Assembly (NCBI GenBank): GCA_902792535.1
Contig: CADAZU010000026.1
Location: 1-39,261 of the forward strand
DNA length: 39,261 bases
Direction: 5' to 3'
Origin: an uncultured Bacteroidales bacterium
Lineage (GTDB): Bacteria > Bacteroidota > Bacteroidia > Bacteroidales > Paludibacteraceae
The notes beneath the pieces were generated by a model. The model did not search any database and was not told the DNA's origin. It saw nothing but the letters and a program-made list of their open reading frames with translations. The translations under genes and the position numbers were made by a program. Positions 29,891 to 38,985 of the stretch are shown in pieces. Position 1 is the first letter of the stretch. Each line of letters opens with the position of its first letter.

Positions 29891-30439
29891 ATGGATATTA
29901 TCAAAACTCCCATCGAAGGGCTCTTGGTGATTGAGCCGCAGGTTTTCAAGGACGCACGCGGATATTTCGTAGAGACATACAACGAAAAGCGTTACCGCGA
30001 GGCGGGCATTGAGGCGGCATTCGTACAGGACAACCAGTCTTGTTCGTCTTACGGAGTGGTGCGCGGGCTGCATTTCCAGCGCCCTCCTTATACCCAAGCC
30101 AAACTCGTTTCTTGCACCGTTGGAAAAGTGCTGGACGTAGCCGTGGACTTGCGCAAAAACAGCCCCACTTTCGGCAAATGGTTTAGCGTCGAGCTGAGCG
30201 AAGAAAACCATCGACAGTTCTATATCCCTCGGGGATTTGCGCATGGCTTCTCTGTCCTCAGCGAGAAAGCTGTTTTCTCCTATAAATGCGATAACCTCTA
30301 CCATCCCGAGGCGGACGGAGGACTGCTCTTGAGCGACCCGGATCTGGCTATCGATTGGCGAGTGCCCGCAGAAGCACGTATCCTCAGCGAAAAAGACACC
30401 AAACACCCGCTGATGAGCGAGTTCGCAAGTCCGTTCTAA
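29891..30439 (+). CDS. rfbC: dTDP-4-dehydrorhamnose 3,5-epimerase
   Basis: 182 residues. Cupin-fold epimerase: FKDARGYFVETYNEKRY, QDNQSCSSYGVVRGLHFQ (active-site His in RGLHFQ), GKVLDVAVDLRKNSPTFG, YIPRGFAHGFSVLSEKAVFSY. Third step of dTDP-L-rhamnose synthesis. The leader (about 29853-29886) has tandem ATCGTAA-type repeats; rfbD follows 52 bp later across another heptad block. Confidence 0.96.
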   Translation: MDIIKTPIEGLLVIEPQVFKDARGYFVETYNEKRYREAGIEAAFVQDNQSCSSYGVVRGLHFQRPPYTQAKLVSCTVGKVLDVAVDLRKNSPTFGKWFSVELSEENHRQFYIPRGFAHGFSVLSEKAVFSYKCDNLYHPEADGGLLLSDPDLAIDWRVPAEARILSEKDTKHPLMSEFASPF

Positions 30440-30490
30440 TCTTCAAATTCTCAAATCTTCAAATTCTCAAATCTTCAAATCTTCAAATAA
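30438..30490 (+). repeat. 7-bp tandem repeats between rfbC and rfbD
   Basis: About seven AATCTTC/AATTCTC heptads in a row (TTCAAAT and CTCAAAT alternate). The same unit recurs at 31349-31370 after rfbD and inside prmC (28826-28862). Confidence 0.85.
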
Positions 30491-30491
30491 G

Positions 30492-31349
30492 ATGAATATC
30501 TTAATCACAGGCAGTAATGGTCAATTGGGTAATGAGGTGCGCGTATTGAGCGCAACACACCCGAAACACACCTATTTCTTTACGGACATCGTAGAATCAG
30601 AGGGCGTACAAGCGCTGGACATCACCGACAAAGCCGCAGTCTCTGCTTTCGTTCAAGAACACGAGATTGATCTGATCATCAACTGCGCCGCATATACCAA
30701 CGTGGACAAAGCGGAGGAAGACGAAGTGACGGCTATGAAAATCAATGCCGAAGCGCTTTCTGTATTGGGCAACCAGGGAATACGCGTGATTCATATCTCT
30801 ACCGACTACGTCTTCTCCGGAGAAGAACATATCCCTTGTCGCGAAACAGACCCCGTAGCGCCGCGTACCATCTATGGAATCACCAAATACGAGGGAGAAA
30901 AACGTCTTCTGGCTTCGTGCCCGGAAGCAGTCATTCTCCGCACGGCATGGCTCTATTCCTCTTTCGGTAATAACTTTGTTAAGACCATGATGCGTCTGGG
31001 TAAAGAGCGCAAAGAATTAGGAGTAGTCTTCGACCAAATCGGCACGCCGACTTATGCAGCCGACCTCGCTTGGGCAATTTTCACGGTTATCGAAGCGTCG
31101 GTATGGCATCCCGGAATATACCATTTCACCAACGAAGGAGTCTGCTCATGGTATGATTTCACGATCGCCATCCTGGCTTTGGCAAATATCACGGAATGTC
31201 AAGTCCGCCCGATTTTATCGGAAGAATATCAATACAAAACCCCACGGCCGCACTATAGCGTACTCGACAAATCGAAGTTCAAAAAGACATTCGGCGTCGC
31301 GATACCTTATTGGATGGACGGATTGCATCGGTGCATGCAGAAAATGTAA
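30492..31349 (+). CDS. rfbD: dTDP-4-dehydrorhamnose reductase
   Basis: 285 residues. NAD(P)-binding ILITGSNGQLGNEVR, STDYVFSG, YGITKYEGEK (Tyr-x3-Lys) and LRTAWLYSSFGNNFVKTM. Last step of dTDP-L-rhamnose synthesis. Paired with rfbC; rfbB is distant and rfbA is not seen, so the pathway is split. Confidence 0.96.
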   Translation: MNILITGSNGQLGNEVRVLSATHPKHTYFFTDIVESEGVQALDITDKAAVSAFVQEHEIDLIINCAAYTNVDKAEEDEVTAMKINAEALSVLGNQGIRVIHISTDYVFSGEEHIPCRETDPVAPRTIYGITKYEGEKRLLASCPEAVILRTAWLYSSFGNNFVKTMMRLGKERKELGVVFDQIGTPTYAADLAWAIFTVIEASVWHPGIYHFTNEGVCSWYDFTIAILALANITECQVRPILSEEYQYKTPRPHYSVLDKSKFKKTFGVAIPYWMDGLHRCMQKM

Positions 31350-31378
31350 ATCCTCAAATCTTCAAATCGTAAATCATC

Positions 31379-32089
31379 ATGCGTGATACCCTGAATTTCT
31401 TAGCCGAACTGGCGCTCAATAATAATAAGGAGTGGTTTGATGAGAACCGCGCTTGGTATCAGGCATGCCGCGAGCGCTACATCGCCTTCTGCACGGAATA
31501 CCTCGCGCGCTTGGCAAAACTCGATCCGGCTTTGGCACCTCTTCAACCCAAAGACTGCATCTGGCGCATCAACCGTGACATCCGCTTCTCGGCGGACAAA
31601 CGACCCTATAAAGAATGGTTCGGGTGTTTCCCAGCTGCCGGTGTACCGGGGAAACCCAAGACGTGGGGAAAGAAATCCATGCGCGGTGGATACTACGTAC
31701 ACATCCAACCCGGTCAGTGTATGTTCGCAGGTGGTATTTGGGATCCCTCCAAAGAACTGCTCCAAGCGCTCCGCACGGAGATAGAAGCCAACTACGAAGA
31801 GGTGGAAGCAATCATGGCTTCCAAACAATGGAAGAAATATTTCGCACAGGATTTTGATCCCTATTGGGGACAATTGAAGAAAGTACCTGCGGGCTTTGAC
31901 CCGGACTTCAAGCACCCCGAATGGCTCAAGCACAAGACCTATACGTTCTCCGTCATGCTGAGTGACGAAGAAGTATGTTCGCCCGATTTCATCGACAAAA
32001 TAACGGAGATCGCTAAGGCGGCTAAACCGATGAATGACTTCCTTAATTACACCTTTGAGGAATACGGCGAATTCCCCAGCAGGTGCTAA
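31379..32089 (+). CDS. DUF2461-family protein
   Basis: 236 residues: FLAELALNNNKEWFDENRAWY, CIWRINRDIRFSADKRPYKEWFG, GGYYVHIQPGQCMFAGGIWDP and HPEWLKHKTYTFSVML are the hallmarks of DUF2461 (TIGR02453). Function is unknown although the family is widespread. It sits between rfbD and tRNA-Arg with a short heptad spacer upstream (31349-31378). Confidence 0.9.
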   Translation: MRDTLNFLAELALNNNKEWFDENRAWYQACRERYIAFCTEYLARLAKLDPALAPLQPKDCIWRINRDIRFSADKRPYKEWFGCFPAAGVPGKPKTWGKKSMRGGYYVHIQPGQCMFAGGIWDPSKELLQALRTEIEANYEEVEAIMASKQWKKYFAQDFDPYWGQLKKVPAGFDPDFKHPEWLKHKTYTFSVMLSDEEVCSPDFIDKITEIAKAAKPMNDFLNYTFEEYGEFPSRC

Positions 32090-32102
32090 AGCAAGAGCAC
32101 GC

Positions 32103-32177
32103 GGTCTGATAGTTCAATGGATAGAACGGGGCTCTCCTAAAGCTCAAATGCGGGTTCGATTCCCGCTCGGATCACCA
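32103..32177 (+). tRNA. tRNA-Arg (CCT)
   Basis: 75 nt including CCA (32175-32177). Acceptor GGTCTGA/TCGGATC with two wobble pairs, anticodon loop CTCCTAA (anticodon CCT, codon AGG), T-arm CGGGTTCGATTCCCG. It starts 13 bp after the DUF2461 stop. Unlike tRNA-Glu here, its CCA is encoded. Confidence 0.93.
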
Positions 32178-32212
32178 ATTACCAAGGACAAACCACAAAG
32201 GACCAATTACTA

Positions 32213-32635
32213 ATGACCAATCCCAAATCCCCCATTTTTCCTGCCCTCGCGGTAGATGCTGCTTGTTCCGGCAACCCGGGTGTCATGGAGTTCCGCGGCG
32301 TGATAGCCGATACCGGAACCGAGGTCTTCCGTCGCGGTCCGTTCGTTCAGGGAACCAACAACATCGGAGAGTTCCTCGCTTTGGTATTGGGATTGGCGTA
32401 TATCAAGAAATACAACCTCCCTTGGGTGATCTATACCGACTCCGTCACCGCGCTCGCGTGGGTACGCCAGAAACGATGCAAAACCAAGATCGAATGGAAT
32501 GCCTCCAACCAGGACTTGTTCTTCATGGTACGCAAAGCGGAGATGTGGCTGCACGATAACACATGGACCACTCCTATCTATAAATGGGACACCAAAGCAT
32601 GGGGAGAGATACCTGCCGACTTCGGTCGTAAGTAA
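32213..32635 (+). CDS. RNase H family protein
   Basis: 140 residues. RNase HI-like residues: D15 (VDAACSGNPG), E53 (NNIGEFLAL), D76 (YTDSVTALAW), and D136 in GEIPADFGRK as the likely fourth. It has the Bacteroidota RNase HI form that ends KWDTKAWGEIPADFGRK. Degrades RNA in RNA-DNA hybrids. The preceding bases (32178-32212) are AAGGACCAATTAC-type repeats. Confidence 0.88.
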   Translation: MTNPKSPIFPALAVDAACSGNPGVMEFRGVIADTGTEVFRRGPFVQGTNNIGEFLALVLGLAYIKKYNLPWVIYTDSVTALAWVRQKRCKTKIEWNASNQDLFFMVRKAEMWLHDNTWTTPIYKWDTKAWGEIPADFGRK

Positions 32636-32696
32636 TGCAAAGTCAGCTTTTTTGATAAGCAGAAATAACAAAATTAAGATTTTTATACGATTTATT

Positions 32697-32726
32697 TTTG
32701 TATATCGCAAAAAAAGTGTACCTTTG
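32697..32726 (+). promoter_or_regulatory. Promoter for gap
   Basis: TTTG at 32697-32700, TATATCGC, A-tract, TACCTTTG at 32719-32726 (18-bp spacer). The dyad CCTTTGC-ACCC-GCAAAGG (32721-32738) spans the -7 and the probable start site. Confidence 0.8.
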
Positions 32727-32791
32727 CACCCGCAAAGGTTAAGAGAGACAAACACAATTAATACACAAATAACTTAAATTATTCTACAATT

Positions 32792-33859
32792 ATGACAAAA
32801 GTAGCTATTAACGGCTTTGGCCGTATTGGTCGTCTGGCATTCCGTCAGATGTTCGAGGCAGAGGGTTACGAGGTTGTTGCTATCAACGACTTGACCAGCC
32901 CGAAAATGTTGGCACACCTCCTGAAATACGACACCGCTCAGGGTGGTTTCGCAGGTAAGTATGGTGAGGGCAAGCACACTGTTGCTTACAAAGATGCTGT
33001 TCTCGCTGAGGATGGTAAGACTGTTGTTACTCCGGGTTCGATCACGGTGGACGGCAAAGAAATCACTATCTATGCTAAGCCGAATGCAGCTGAGCTGCCT
33101 TGGGGTGAGCTGGGTGTTGATGTAGTGCTCGAGTGCACCGGTTTCTATACCTCCAAAGCTAAAGCTGAGGCACATATCCAGGCTGGCGCTAAGAAAGTAG
33201 TTATCTCTGCTCCTGCAGGTAACGACCTGCCGACCATCGTTTACAATGTAAACCACAAGACCCTGACTCCGGCAGACAAAGTTATCTCCGCAGCTTCTTG
33301 TACGACCAACTGCTTGGCTCCGATGGCTGCAGCGCTGAATGCCTATGCTCCGATCCAGAGCGGTATCATGTCCACCATCCACGCTTACACCGGCGACCAG
33401 ATGATCCTCGATGGCCCGCAGCGTAAGGGTGATCTCCGTCGTAGCCGTGCAGGTGCGCAGAACATCGTTCCGAACAGCACCGGTGCTGCTAAAGCTATCG
33501 GTCTCGTTATTCCTGAGCTGAACGGCAAACTGATCGGTTCTGCACAACGCGTTCCGACTCCGACCGGTTCTACTACGATCCTGGTAGCAGTTGTTAAGGG
33601 TAAAGACATCACCAAAGAGGGTATCAACGCTGCTATGAAAGCTGCTGCTAACGAGTCCTTCGGTTACAACGAGGATGAGATCGTTTCCAGCGATGTTATC
33701 GGCATGAAGTTCGGTTCGCTCTTCGACGCAACCCAGACTATGGTTGCTAAGATCGACGAGGACACCTATCAGGTACAGGTTGTTAGCTGGTACGACAACG
33801 AGAACAGCTACACCAGCCAGATGGTTCGTACAATCAAGTACCTCGCTGAGCTCCACTAA
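32792..33859 (+). CDS. gap: Glyceraldehyde-3-phosphate dehydrogenase
   Basis: 355 residues. NAD-binding [15 protein letters not shown], active-site [41 protein letters not shown] and SWYDNENSY. Glycolytic oxidation of GAP to 1,3-bisphosphoglycerate. Codon use differs from its neighbours (many GCT, GGT, GTT), the usual mark of very high expression. It has its own strong promoter and a terminator. An antisense open frame covers most of it but looks like a shadow. Confidence 0.98.
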   Translation: MTKVAINGFGRIGRLAFRQMFEAEGYEVVAINDLTSPKMLAHLLKYDTAQGGFAGKYGEGKHTVAYKDAVLAEDGKTVVTPGSITVDGKEITIYAKPNAAELPWGELGVDVVLECTGFYTSKAKAEAHIQAGAKKVVISAPAGNDLPTIVYNVNHKTLTPADKVISAASCTTNCLAPMAAALNAYAPIQSGIMSTIHAYTGDQMILDGPQRKGDLRRSRAGAQNIVPNSTGAAKAIGLVIPELNGKLIGSAQRVPTPTGSTTILVAVVKGKDITKEGINAAMKAAANESFGYNEDEIVSSDVIGMKFGSLFDATQTMVAKIDEDTYQVQVVSWYDNENSYTSQMVRTIKYLAELH

Positions 33860-33868
33860 TCAGGCAAT

Positions 33869-33923
33869 CCGCCATGCATGGCGGGTAACAAAATAGACGT
33901 CCGTTCGGGCGTCTATTTTTTGT
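33869..33923. terminator. Terminator region between gap and the HMA-protein gene
   Basis: A perfect 16-bp palindrome CCGCCATGCATGGCGG (33869-33884) is followed by AAATAGACG (33891-33899) pairing with CGTCTATTT (33910-33918) and a T-run. A/T runs on both sides allow action in both directions for these convergent genes. Confidence 0.85.
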
Positions 33924-33945
33924 TGTGCTATGCGTGCGCGTGTAT

Positions 33946-34308
33946 TTAATAAGGAGTGGACGCGCCCGTCTCTGCATCGGTCTTGTCTGATTTTTGAGGG
34001 CTGACGGCTGACTTCGGCTGGCTGACCACTTCCGCCGGCTTATGAATCTTCTCGAACGCCTTCAGCAGCGTCGGCACATCTGTCTTGTTGGCATCAAAAG
34101 TGACGGTTACCGTCTTGGTCTCCAGATCACAAACGATGTCTTTCACGCCTTTCTCAAAGGCGATATTTTTCATGATCTTGTCGCAGCAACCCTGGCAATG
34201 CAGATCGCAAGAGAGCACAACTACCTGCTTATTCGCCTTGGCGAAACACGCTGAATACTGAAAACCGAAAACGGACAGCAGCAATACTATAAATAGATAT
34301 CTTTTCAT
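33946..34308 (-). CDS. Secreted heavy-metal-associated (HMA) domain protein
   Basis: 120 residues. Signal peptide MKRYLFIVLLLSVFGFQYSACFA. HMA core VVVLSCDLHCQGCCDKIMKNI with a C-x3-C-x2-CC metal site, then VKDIVCDLETKTVTVTFDA and LLKAFEKIH. The tail (VVSQPKSAVSPQKSDKTD) and part of the signal (FGFQYSA) come from heptad-type DNA. Likely binds Cu(I), Hg(II) or a similar soft metal outside the cytoplasm. It lies 26 bp downstream of feoB in the same direction, so probably co-transcribed. Confidence 0.85.
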   Translation of the reverse strand: MKRYLFIVLLLSVFGFQYSACFAKANKQVVVLSCDLHCQGCCDKIMKNIAFEKGVKDIVCDLETKTVTVTFDANKTDVPTLLKAFEKIHKPAEVVSQPKSAVSPQKSDKTDAETGASTPY

Positions 34309-34334
34309 AATTGCATTTATTATAGTTTATCTAG

Positions 34335-36023
34335 TTATACTAGTAGTGATCCGATCTGATAGACGAGGAACGACACCAACCATGCCAAACCCAAACTATG
34401 GAATACGGTGAACCATGCCCAGACCTTGCCTGCCTCTCTTCGCAGAGTAGCGATCGTCGCCACGCAAGGAAAATAGAGCAGCACGAATAGCAGGAAGGAG
34501 AACGCCGTAAGCGGCGTAAAGCCCGCAGTGGCAATGTCTCCGCCATAGAGGATCGCGAGCGTGGACACGATCGCTTCTTTAGCCGGTAGTCCGGTAAGCA
34601 GACAGACGGACATCTTCCAGTCAAATCCAAGCGGCGCGAGAACCGGCGAAACCGCTTTGCCTATTGCCGCCAGATAGGAGTTCTCGAGGTCGTTGAGATC
34701 CTGCGAGGGGAAGTATTCAAGTGCCCAAATGATAATTGACGCCCAAAGAATAACGGTACAGATCTTTTGAAGGTAGTCCTCCACGCGCTCCCATATATGC
34801 GCCGCCGTGACTCGCGCCTTAGGCAAACGGAATGTCGGCAACTCGTTTACCGAATCGTCTTTCTCCTGCTTGAACCAAGGGGTTTTCTTCATCACAAACG
34901 CAAAGAGCACCGACAAGCATATACCTATCGCGTAGAGCGAGATCATAACGAGCGCTTTGTGGTCTGCAAAGAACGTGTCCACAAAGAGCATATATACCGG
35001 CAGCCGCGCCGAACAGGACATGAAAGGCACCATCAGCATCGTCAGCACGCGATCTTTCGGGTTATGTATATCCCTCGCCGCCATGATCGCCGGTACGTTG
35101 CATCCGAAACCCATCAGCATCGGTACGAACGAACGGCCGTGCAGTCCGATACGGTGCATGATTGTATCCATGATAAACGCCTCGCGCGCCATATAACCGC
35201 TGTCCTCCATCAGCGAGATGAAGAAGAACAGGATGATGATATTCGGCAGAAAAGCGAGCACCGCTCCAACGCCCTGCAGCACTCCGTCTATCAGCAGCCC
35301 GCTGAACCAGCCGTCCGCCATGTGGGCGTGCGCCGTTTCGCAGAGCCAGTCTATGCCGGCAGCGATCCAATCCTGGGGATAAGCGCCCAGCGTGAACGTA
35401 CACCAGAACACAAAATAGAGCACCGCCATCATAATCGGGAAACCAAGCCAAGGGTTGGTTAGCACCTTATCTATCTTCTCCAGCCGCGTCTGGTGCGCAT
35501 CATTAGGCGCGTGGGTCAGAGTCTGCGTCAGCACACCATGTACGTACGCCCGATATGCCTCGTCATCTGCCCGATCGCGCAAGTGGTAGATAGGGTGCGC
35601 CGTAGAAAGCGGCTTTGCCGCTGTATCCTCTATTAATGCCAGACACTCCTCCAATCCGTAGTTCTTGCGAACGGACACACGGCAAGTCGGAACACCGATC
35701 AACTGCTCCATCTTCGGTATATCCAGCGAGTGGTCGGTAGCCAGCAGCAGGTCATATCGACCGATTGCCAGCACGATCTTCTCATGCTCATCAATGATAT
35801 GCGGTGTCAGCAGCAGCGACTCCTCCAAGCGCGTAGAGTCCAATACCTGAAGCACCACATCAAAGGTATGACCATGCAATTCGTCGGGGTTGTGTACCTC
35901 GACAAAATGCATGTCTCTTGAACCTTGTTCCGCCAAGGTCTGCAAGGCTTGAGAGAGGGACGATTTGCCGCTCTGCGGAAGCCCTATAACCGCTATTTTG
36001 ATTGGTGATTGGTGATTTGCCAT
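34335..36023 (-). CDS. feoB: FeoB-type iron transporter with a shortened, degenerate GTPase domain
   Basis: 562 residues; typical FeoB is about 700-800. The P-loop is kept (GLPQSGKSS, residues 14-22). The usual switch I and DLPG region is reduced to NPDELHGHT (47-51) and the NKxD motif reads GRYD (88-91). G5 SVRK is near normal. The membrane part is intact: GFGCNVPAIMAAR and PFMSCSARLPVY (first Gate), GLPAKEAIVSTLAILYG (second Gate). The N-terminal NHQSPIK is coded by 7-bp repeats. No feoA is present; a secreted HMA protein follows. It may have lost GTP control or carry a different metal. Confidence 0.9.
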   Translation of the reverse strand: MANHQSPIKIAVIGLPQSGKSSLSQALQTLAEQGSRDMHFVEVHNPDELHGHTFDVVLQVLDSTRLEESLLLTPHIIDEHEKIVLAIGRYDLLLATDHSLDIPKMEQLIGVPTCRVSVRKNYGLEECLALIEDTAAKPLSTAHPIYHLRDRADDEAYRAYVHGVLTQTLTHAPNDAHQTRLEKIDKVLTNPWLGFPIMMAVLYFVFWCTFTLGAYPQDWIAAGIDWLCETAHAHMADGWFSGLLIDGVLQGVGAVLAFLPNIIILFFFISLMEDSGYMAREAFIMDTIMHRIGLHGRSFVPMLMGFGCNVPAIMAARDIHNPKDRVLTMLMVPFMSCSARLPVYMLFVDTFFADHKALVMISLYAIGICLSVLFAFVMKKTPWFKQEKDDSVNELPTFRLPKARVTAAHIWERVEDYLQKICTVILWASIIIWALEYFPSQDLNDLENSYLAAIGKAVSPVLAPLGFDWKMSVCLLTGLPAKEAIVSTLAILYGGDIATAGFTPLTAFSFLLFVLLYFPCVATIATLRREAGKVWAWFTVFHSLGLAWLVSFLVYQIGSLLV

Positions 36024-36045
36024 CGGTAATTAAATTTTGCGGGTG

Positions 36046-36077
36046 CAAAATTACTGCTTTTTGACGACATGTGCAAT
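36046..36077 (-). promoter_or_regulatory. Promoter for feoB
   Basis: Minus strand: ATTG (complement of 36074-36077), CACATGTCGTC, A-tract, TAATTTTG (complement of 36046-36053), spacer 20 bp. The start codon lies about 22 nt downstream. Confidence 0.72.
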
Positions 36078-36083
36078 CCCCAA

Positions 36084-37526
36084 TTATAGGGATTTTAGCG
36101 TTTGGCAGAGCCAAGCGTAGCACCGCTCGGTAGAAGGAATCGAAAGACGCTCCTGAGGCGAGTGAACGCCATACATTTGCGGACCGATGGACACCATATC
36201 CAGATACGGATATTTCTCCAGGAACAGACCGCACTCCAGCCCGGCATGGATTGCCAAGACTTTAGGCTCGGATTTGAAAAGATTTACATAGGCTTTCTTG
36301 ACCACCTCCAAGAGCGGCGAATTGGTATTCGGCGCCCAGCCTGGGTAACCGTCTCCGTGGGTCACTTCGTCGCACGCCATAGCCAGAGCCTGCTCTACGA
36401 CCCATTTGAGGTGGTGCTTGGACTCCTCTTTGGACGAACGCTGCGAGGTATTGATTTCTACATAACCTTCCTTCATTTTGATCGAGGCGAGGTTGGTGGA
36501 GGTCTCTACGAGCCCGGGGATGTCCCGGCTCATAGCGATCATACCGTGCGGGCACTCGCAGAGCGCCATGATAAGCCGATACGCCTTCTCGGCAGGGATG
36601 AAACACTTCGGCATGTCGGTCGTCTCCAGTTCCAGCCGCATGTCTTTTTCCACCTCGCCGAAGACGCTCTCCATCTGCGCGACAAATCTATTCCACTCAA
36701 TGCGGATCTGCTCTTTGTACGCCATCGGAACAGTAATCACTGCCTCCGCTTCGCGGGCAATTGCATTGCGCAGGTTTCCTCCGTTGATCGAAGCGATCTG
36801 TACCTCCGTCTGCGGCAGTATTCGCGCCAAGAACCAGACGATCAGTTGGTTCGCGTTCGCGCGACCTTTGTTGATGTCGTCACCCGAATGGCCACCCTGC
36901 AATCCCGTCACAGAAAGCCGGATGGCTATTTGAGATTTGAGATTTGAGATTTGTGATTTATCTATTGCCTCATAGTGCATCTTCGCAAGCGTGTCTATAC
37001 CGCCGGCGCAACCGATGAAGATCTGACCGTCGTCCTCGGAGTCCAAGTTAATGAGTTTCTTATGCTGCAACACACCGTCCTGCAGCTTCATCGCACCGGT
37101 GAGTCCGGTCTCTTCATCCACGGTGAATAGGCACTCAATCGCCGGGTGTTGCAGATCCGGATCCGTGATAGCCGCCAGCGCCATGGAGATACCGATACCG
37201 TCGTCTCCGCCAAGGGTCGTACCTTTGGCTTTGAGCCACTCACCATCGACATACGTCTCGATCGGATCGGTCATAAAATCGTGAGCGACATCGCCGTTCT
37301 TCTCGCATACCATGTCCATATGAGCCTGCAGGATGACTCCCTCATGATCCTCGTATCCGGGCGTGGCGGGTACACGCATGATCACATTCATCGCTTCGTC
37401 GGCGAAACACTCTATACCATGAGCTTTAGCCCATTCTTGCAGCCAGCGGCTGATTTGCTCCTCATGCTTCGAGGGACGCGGCACTTTGCATATCTCAGCA
37501 AAGATGTCAAAGACTTTATTCTTCAT
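36084..37526 (-). CDS. pepD: Cytosol non-specific dipeptidase (M20 family)
   Basis: 480 residues. Metal-site motifs: LQAHMDMVCEKN, TTLGGDDGIGISMA, FTVDEETGLTGA, and a late HAGLECGLF. Cleaves dipeptides such as Xaa-His in the cytoplasm. An in-frame heptad block (36930-36960) gives SQISNLKSQIAIR near residue 191-203, at the start of the lid domain. It overlaps the MATE gene by 11 nt. Possibly co-transcribed with the MATE gene from 38986-39017. Confidence 0.93.
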   Translation of the reverse strand: MKNKVFDIFAEICKVPRPSKHEEQISRWLQEWAKAHGIECFADEAMNVIMRVPATPGYEDHEGVILQAHMDMVCEKNGDVAHDFMTDPIETYVDGEWLKAKGTTLGGDDGIGISMALAAITDPDLQHPAIECLFTVDEETGLTGAMKLQDGVLQHKKLINLDSEDDGQIFIGCAGGIDTLAKMHYEAIDKSQISNLKSQIAIRLSVTGLQGGHSGDDINKGRANANQLIVWFLARILPQTEVQIASINGGNLRNAIAREAEAVITVPMAYKEQIRIEWNRFVAQMESVFGEVEKDMRLELETTDMPKCFIPAEKAYRLIMALCECPHGMIAMSRDIPGLVETSTNLASIKMKEGYVEINTSQRSSKEESKHHLKWVVEQALAMACDEVTHGDGYPGWAPNTNSPLLEVVKKAYVNLFKSEPKVLAIHAGLECGLFLEKYPYLDMVSIGPQMYGVHSPQERLSIPSTERCYAWLCQTLKSL

Positions 37527-38943
37527 TATTCTCTATTTTTAATTCGTAATTCTTGATTTTTAATTTCTTATATTGCCTATTGAATCGTATATGGAACAAG
37601 ATAGCAGGAATGACGAGCGCGATGACGAACGCCATCCACATACCTTTGGCACCGAGTTCAGCAGGGAAAGTCAGGTACAATCCCAACGGCAGCGCAACGC
37701 CTATATACGCAAAGAGGGCAATCCGCATCGGTACGCGCACATCTTGAATACCTCGCAGCATCGCTGCTCCGATACATTGCAGACCATCGGCATATTGGAA
37801 GAGCGCACCGAAAATCAGCAGCGTCGAAGCAATCTCTGCTACCTGCGGGTCGTCGGAGAAAATATACGGGATCTGATACCGGAAAAAGAACATGATGGAC
37901 GCGCCGATGGTATTCATCAGCAGGCATAGATGGATAGAGGCACGACTCGCCATACGCACGGCGTGCAGGTCACCTTTTCCGAGCTGGTGGGAGACACGGA
38001 TGGTCGTAGCCGCTCCGATACCTTGCGCCAGCATGAAAGTCAAGTCGCACATCTGGTTCGCTATATGGTGCGCCGCCAGCGCTTCCTTACTGATCCAGCC
38101 AATGATAACAAACGAAGCCGTGAAAAGGAACGCTTCGGCAAAGGACTGCAATCCGATCGGTGCACCGATAGCTATCAGACTCTCCACTTCGCGGCGGCTG
38201 ACAACTGACTTCTGTCGGCTGAGGGCTAAATAACGCCGCCATTCCGGCTTAATCACCATTGCCGCCAAGAAACAGACAGGCATCAATGCTCGCGAGATCA
38301 GCGTAGCCCATCCTGCGCCTTCCGCTCCCATGGGCGAAAAGCCCCAGTGACCAAAGATAAACACCCAGTTCAGTACTATATTCAAGAGGTTGCAGCCCAA
38401 GGTGATTCCCATCGCCACCATGGTATTCCCCAACCCCTCCAGGTATTGCTTGAAGAAACAGAAGAGCAGGAAGGGGATGATAGAAAGCACTATTAGAATA
38501 TAGTACGGTCGGGCGCACGCGATGACTTCGGGTTCCTGACCAAACGCGTCCAGATAAGGGATACAAGGAGCCAGCAAGAGCAAAGCAAAGAAGCACATGA
38601 TTGCCGTGAAGACCAAGCCGTTAACGAGATACGAAGCGATCTGCTCGTGTTTATGAGTGATCTCTTCCTCTGTTGTTCCGGTTTGCATCAGTTTTTCCAG
38701 CCGTCCGTGCGCATGCCCCACCAGCGGTGTGACACCCATCAATGCACCCATAGCAAAGACCATGACGGTAAAGAAGATAGCGTTGGAGAAACTGACCGCC
38801 GCCAAATCCGCCGTGCTGTAGTGCCCCACCATGATACTATCCGCCAAGCCCACCATGGCGGCGCCTAACTGGGTGAACATCACCGGCATCGCCACCTTGA
38901 GGTTGCGTTTATAATAGGGCAGATATGAAGAAAAACTATACAC
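37516..38943 (-). CDS. MATE-family multidrug/cation exporter
   Basis: 475 residues from GTG 38943 (MYSFSSYLPYYKRNLKVAMPVM); the frame reaches a TTG at 38986-38988 but that codon is the -7 element. Twelve hydrophobic segments, with ADSIMVGHYSTADLAAVSF near the start and QLGAAMVGLADS, typical of NorM/DinF-type Na+- or H+-coupled exporters. The C-terminus (KKLKIKNYELKIENNEE) is coded by heptad repeats and overlaps the start of pepD. Confidence 0.9.
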   Translation of the reverse strand: MYSFSSYLPYYKRNLKVAMPVMFTQLGAAMVGLADSIMVGHYSTADLAAVSFSNAIFFTVMVFAMGALMGVTPLVGHAHGRLEKLMQTGTTEEEITHKHEQIASYLVNGLVFTAIMCFFALLLLAPCIPYLDAFGQEPEVIACARPYYILIVLSIIPFLLFCFFKQYLEGLGNTMVAMGITLGCNLLNIVLNWVFIFGHWGFSPMGAEGAGWATLISRALMPVCFLAAMVIKPEWRRYLALSRQKSVVSRREVESLIAIGAPIGLQSFAEAFLFTASFVIIGWISKEALAAHHIANQMCDLTFMLAQGIGAATTIRVSHQLGKGDLHAVRMASRASIHLCLLMNTIGASIMFFFRYQIPYIFSDDPQVAEIASTLLIFGALFQYADGLQCIGAAMLRGIQDVRVPMRIALFAYIGVALPLGLYLTFPAELGAKGMWMAFVIALVIPAILFHIRFNRQYKKLKIKNYELKIENNEE

Positions 38944-38985
38944 TGGTGATTGACGATTGACAATTGGTGATTGGTAATCGGACTG

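Noticed and set aside
30438-30490. CRISPR-like array
   Set aside because: Units are 7 bp without spacers and no cas genes are present.
32774-33856. 360-codon open frame antisense to gap
   Set aside because: It mirrors gap codon bias, shows no family motif or promoter, and gap is certain on the other strand.
35850-36023. Frameshift as the cause of the short FeoB GTPase domain
   Set aside because: The frame is continuous and the alternative frames here do not code a DLPG or NKxD motif.
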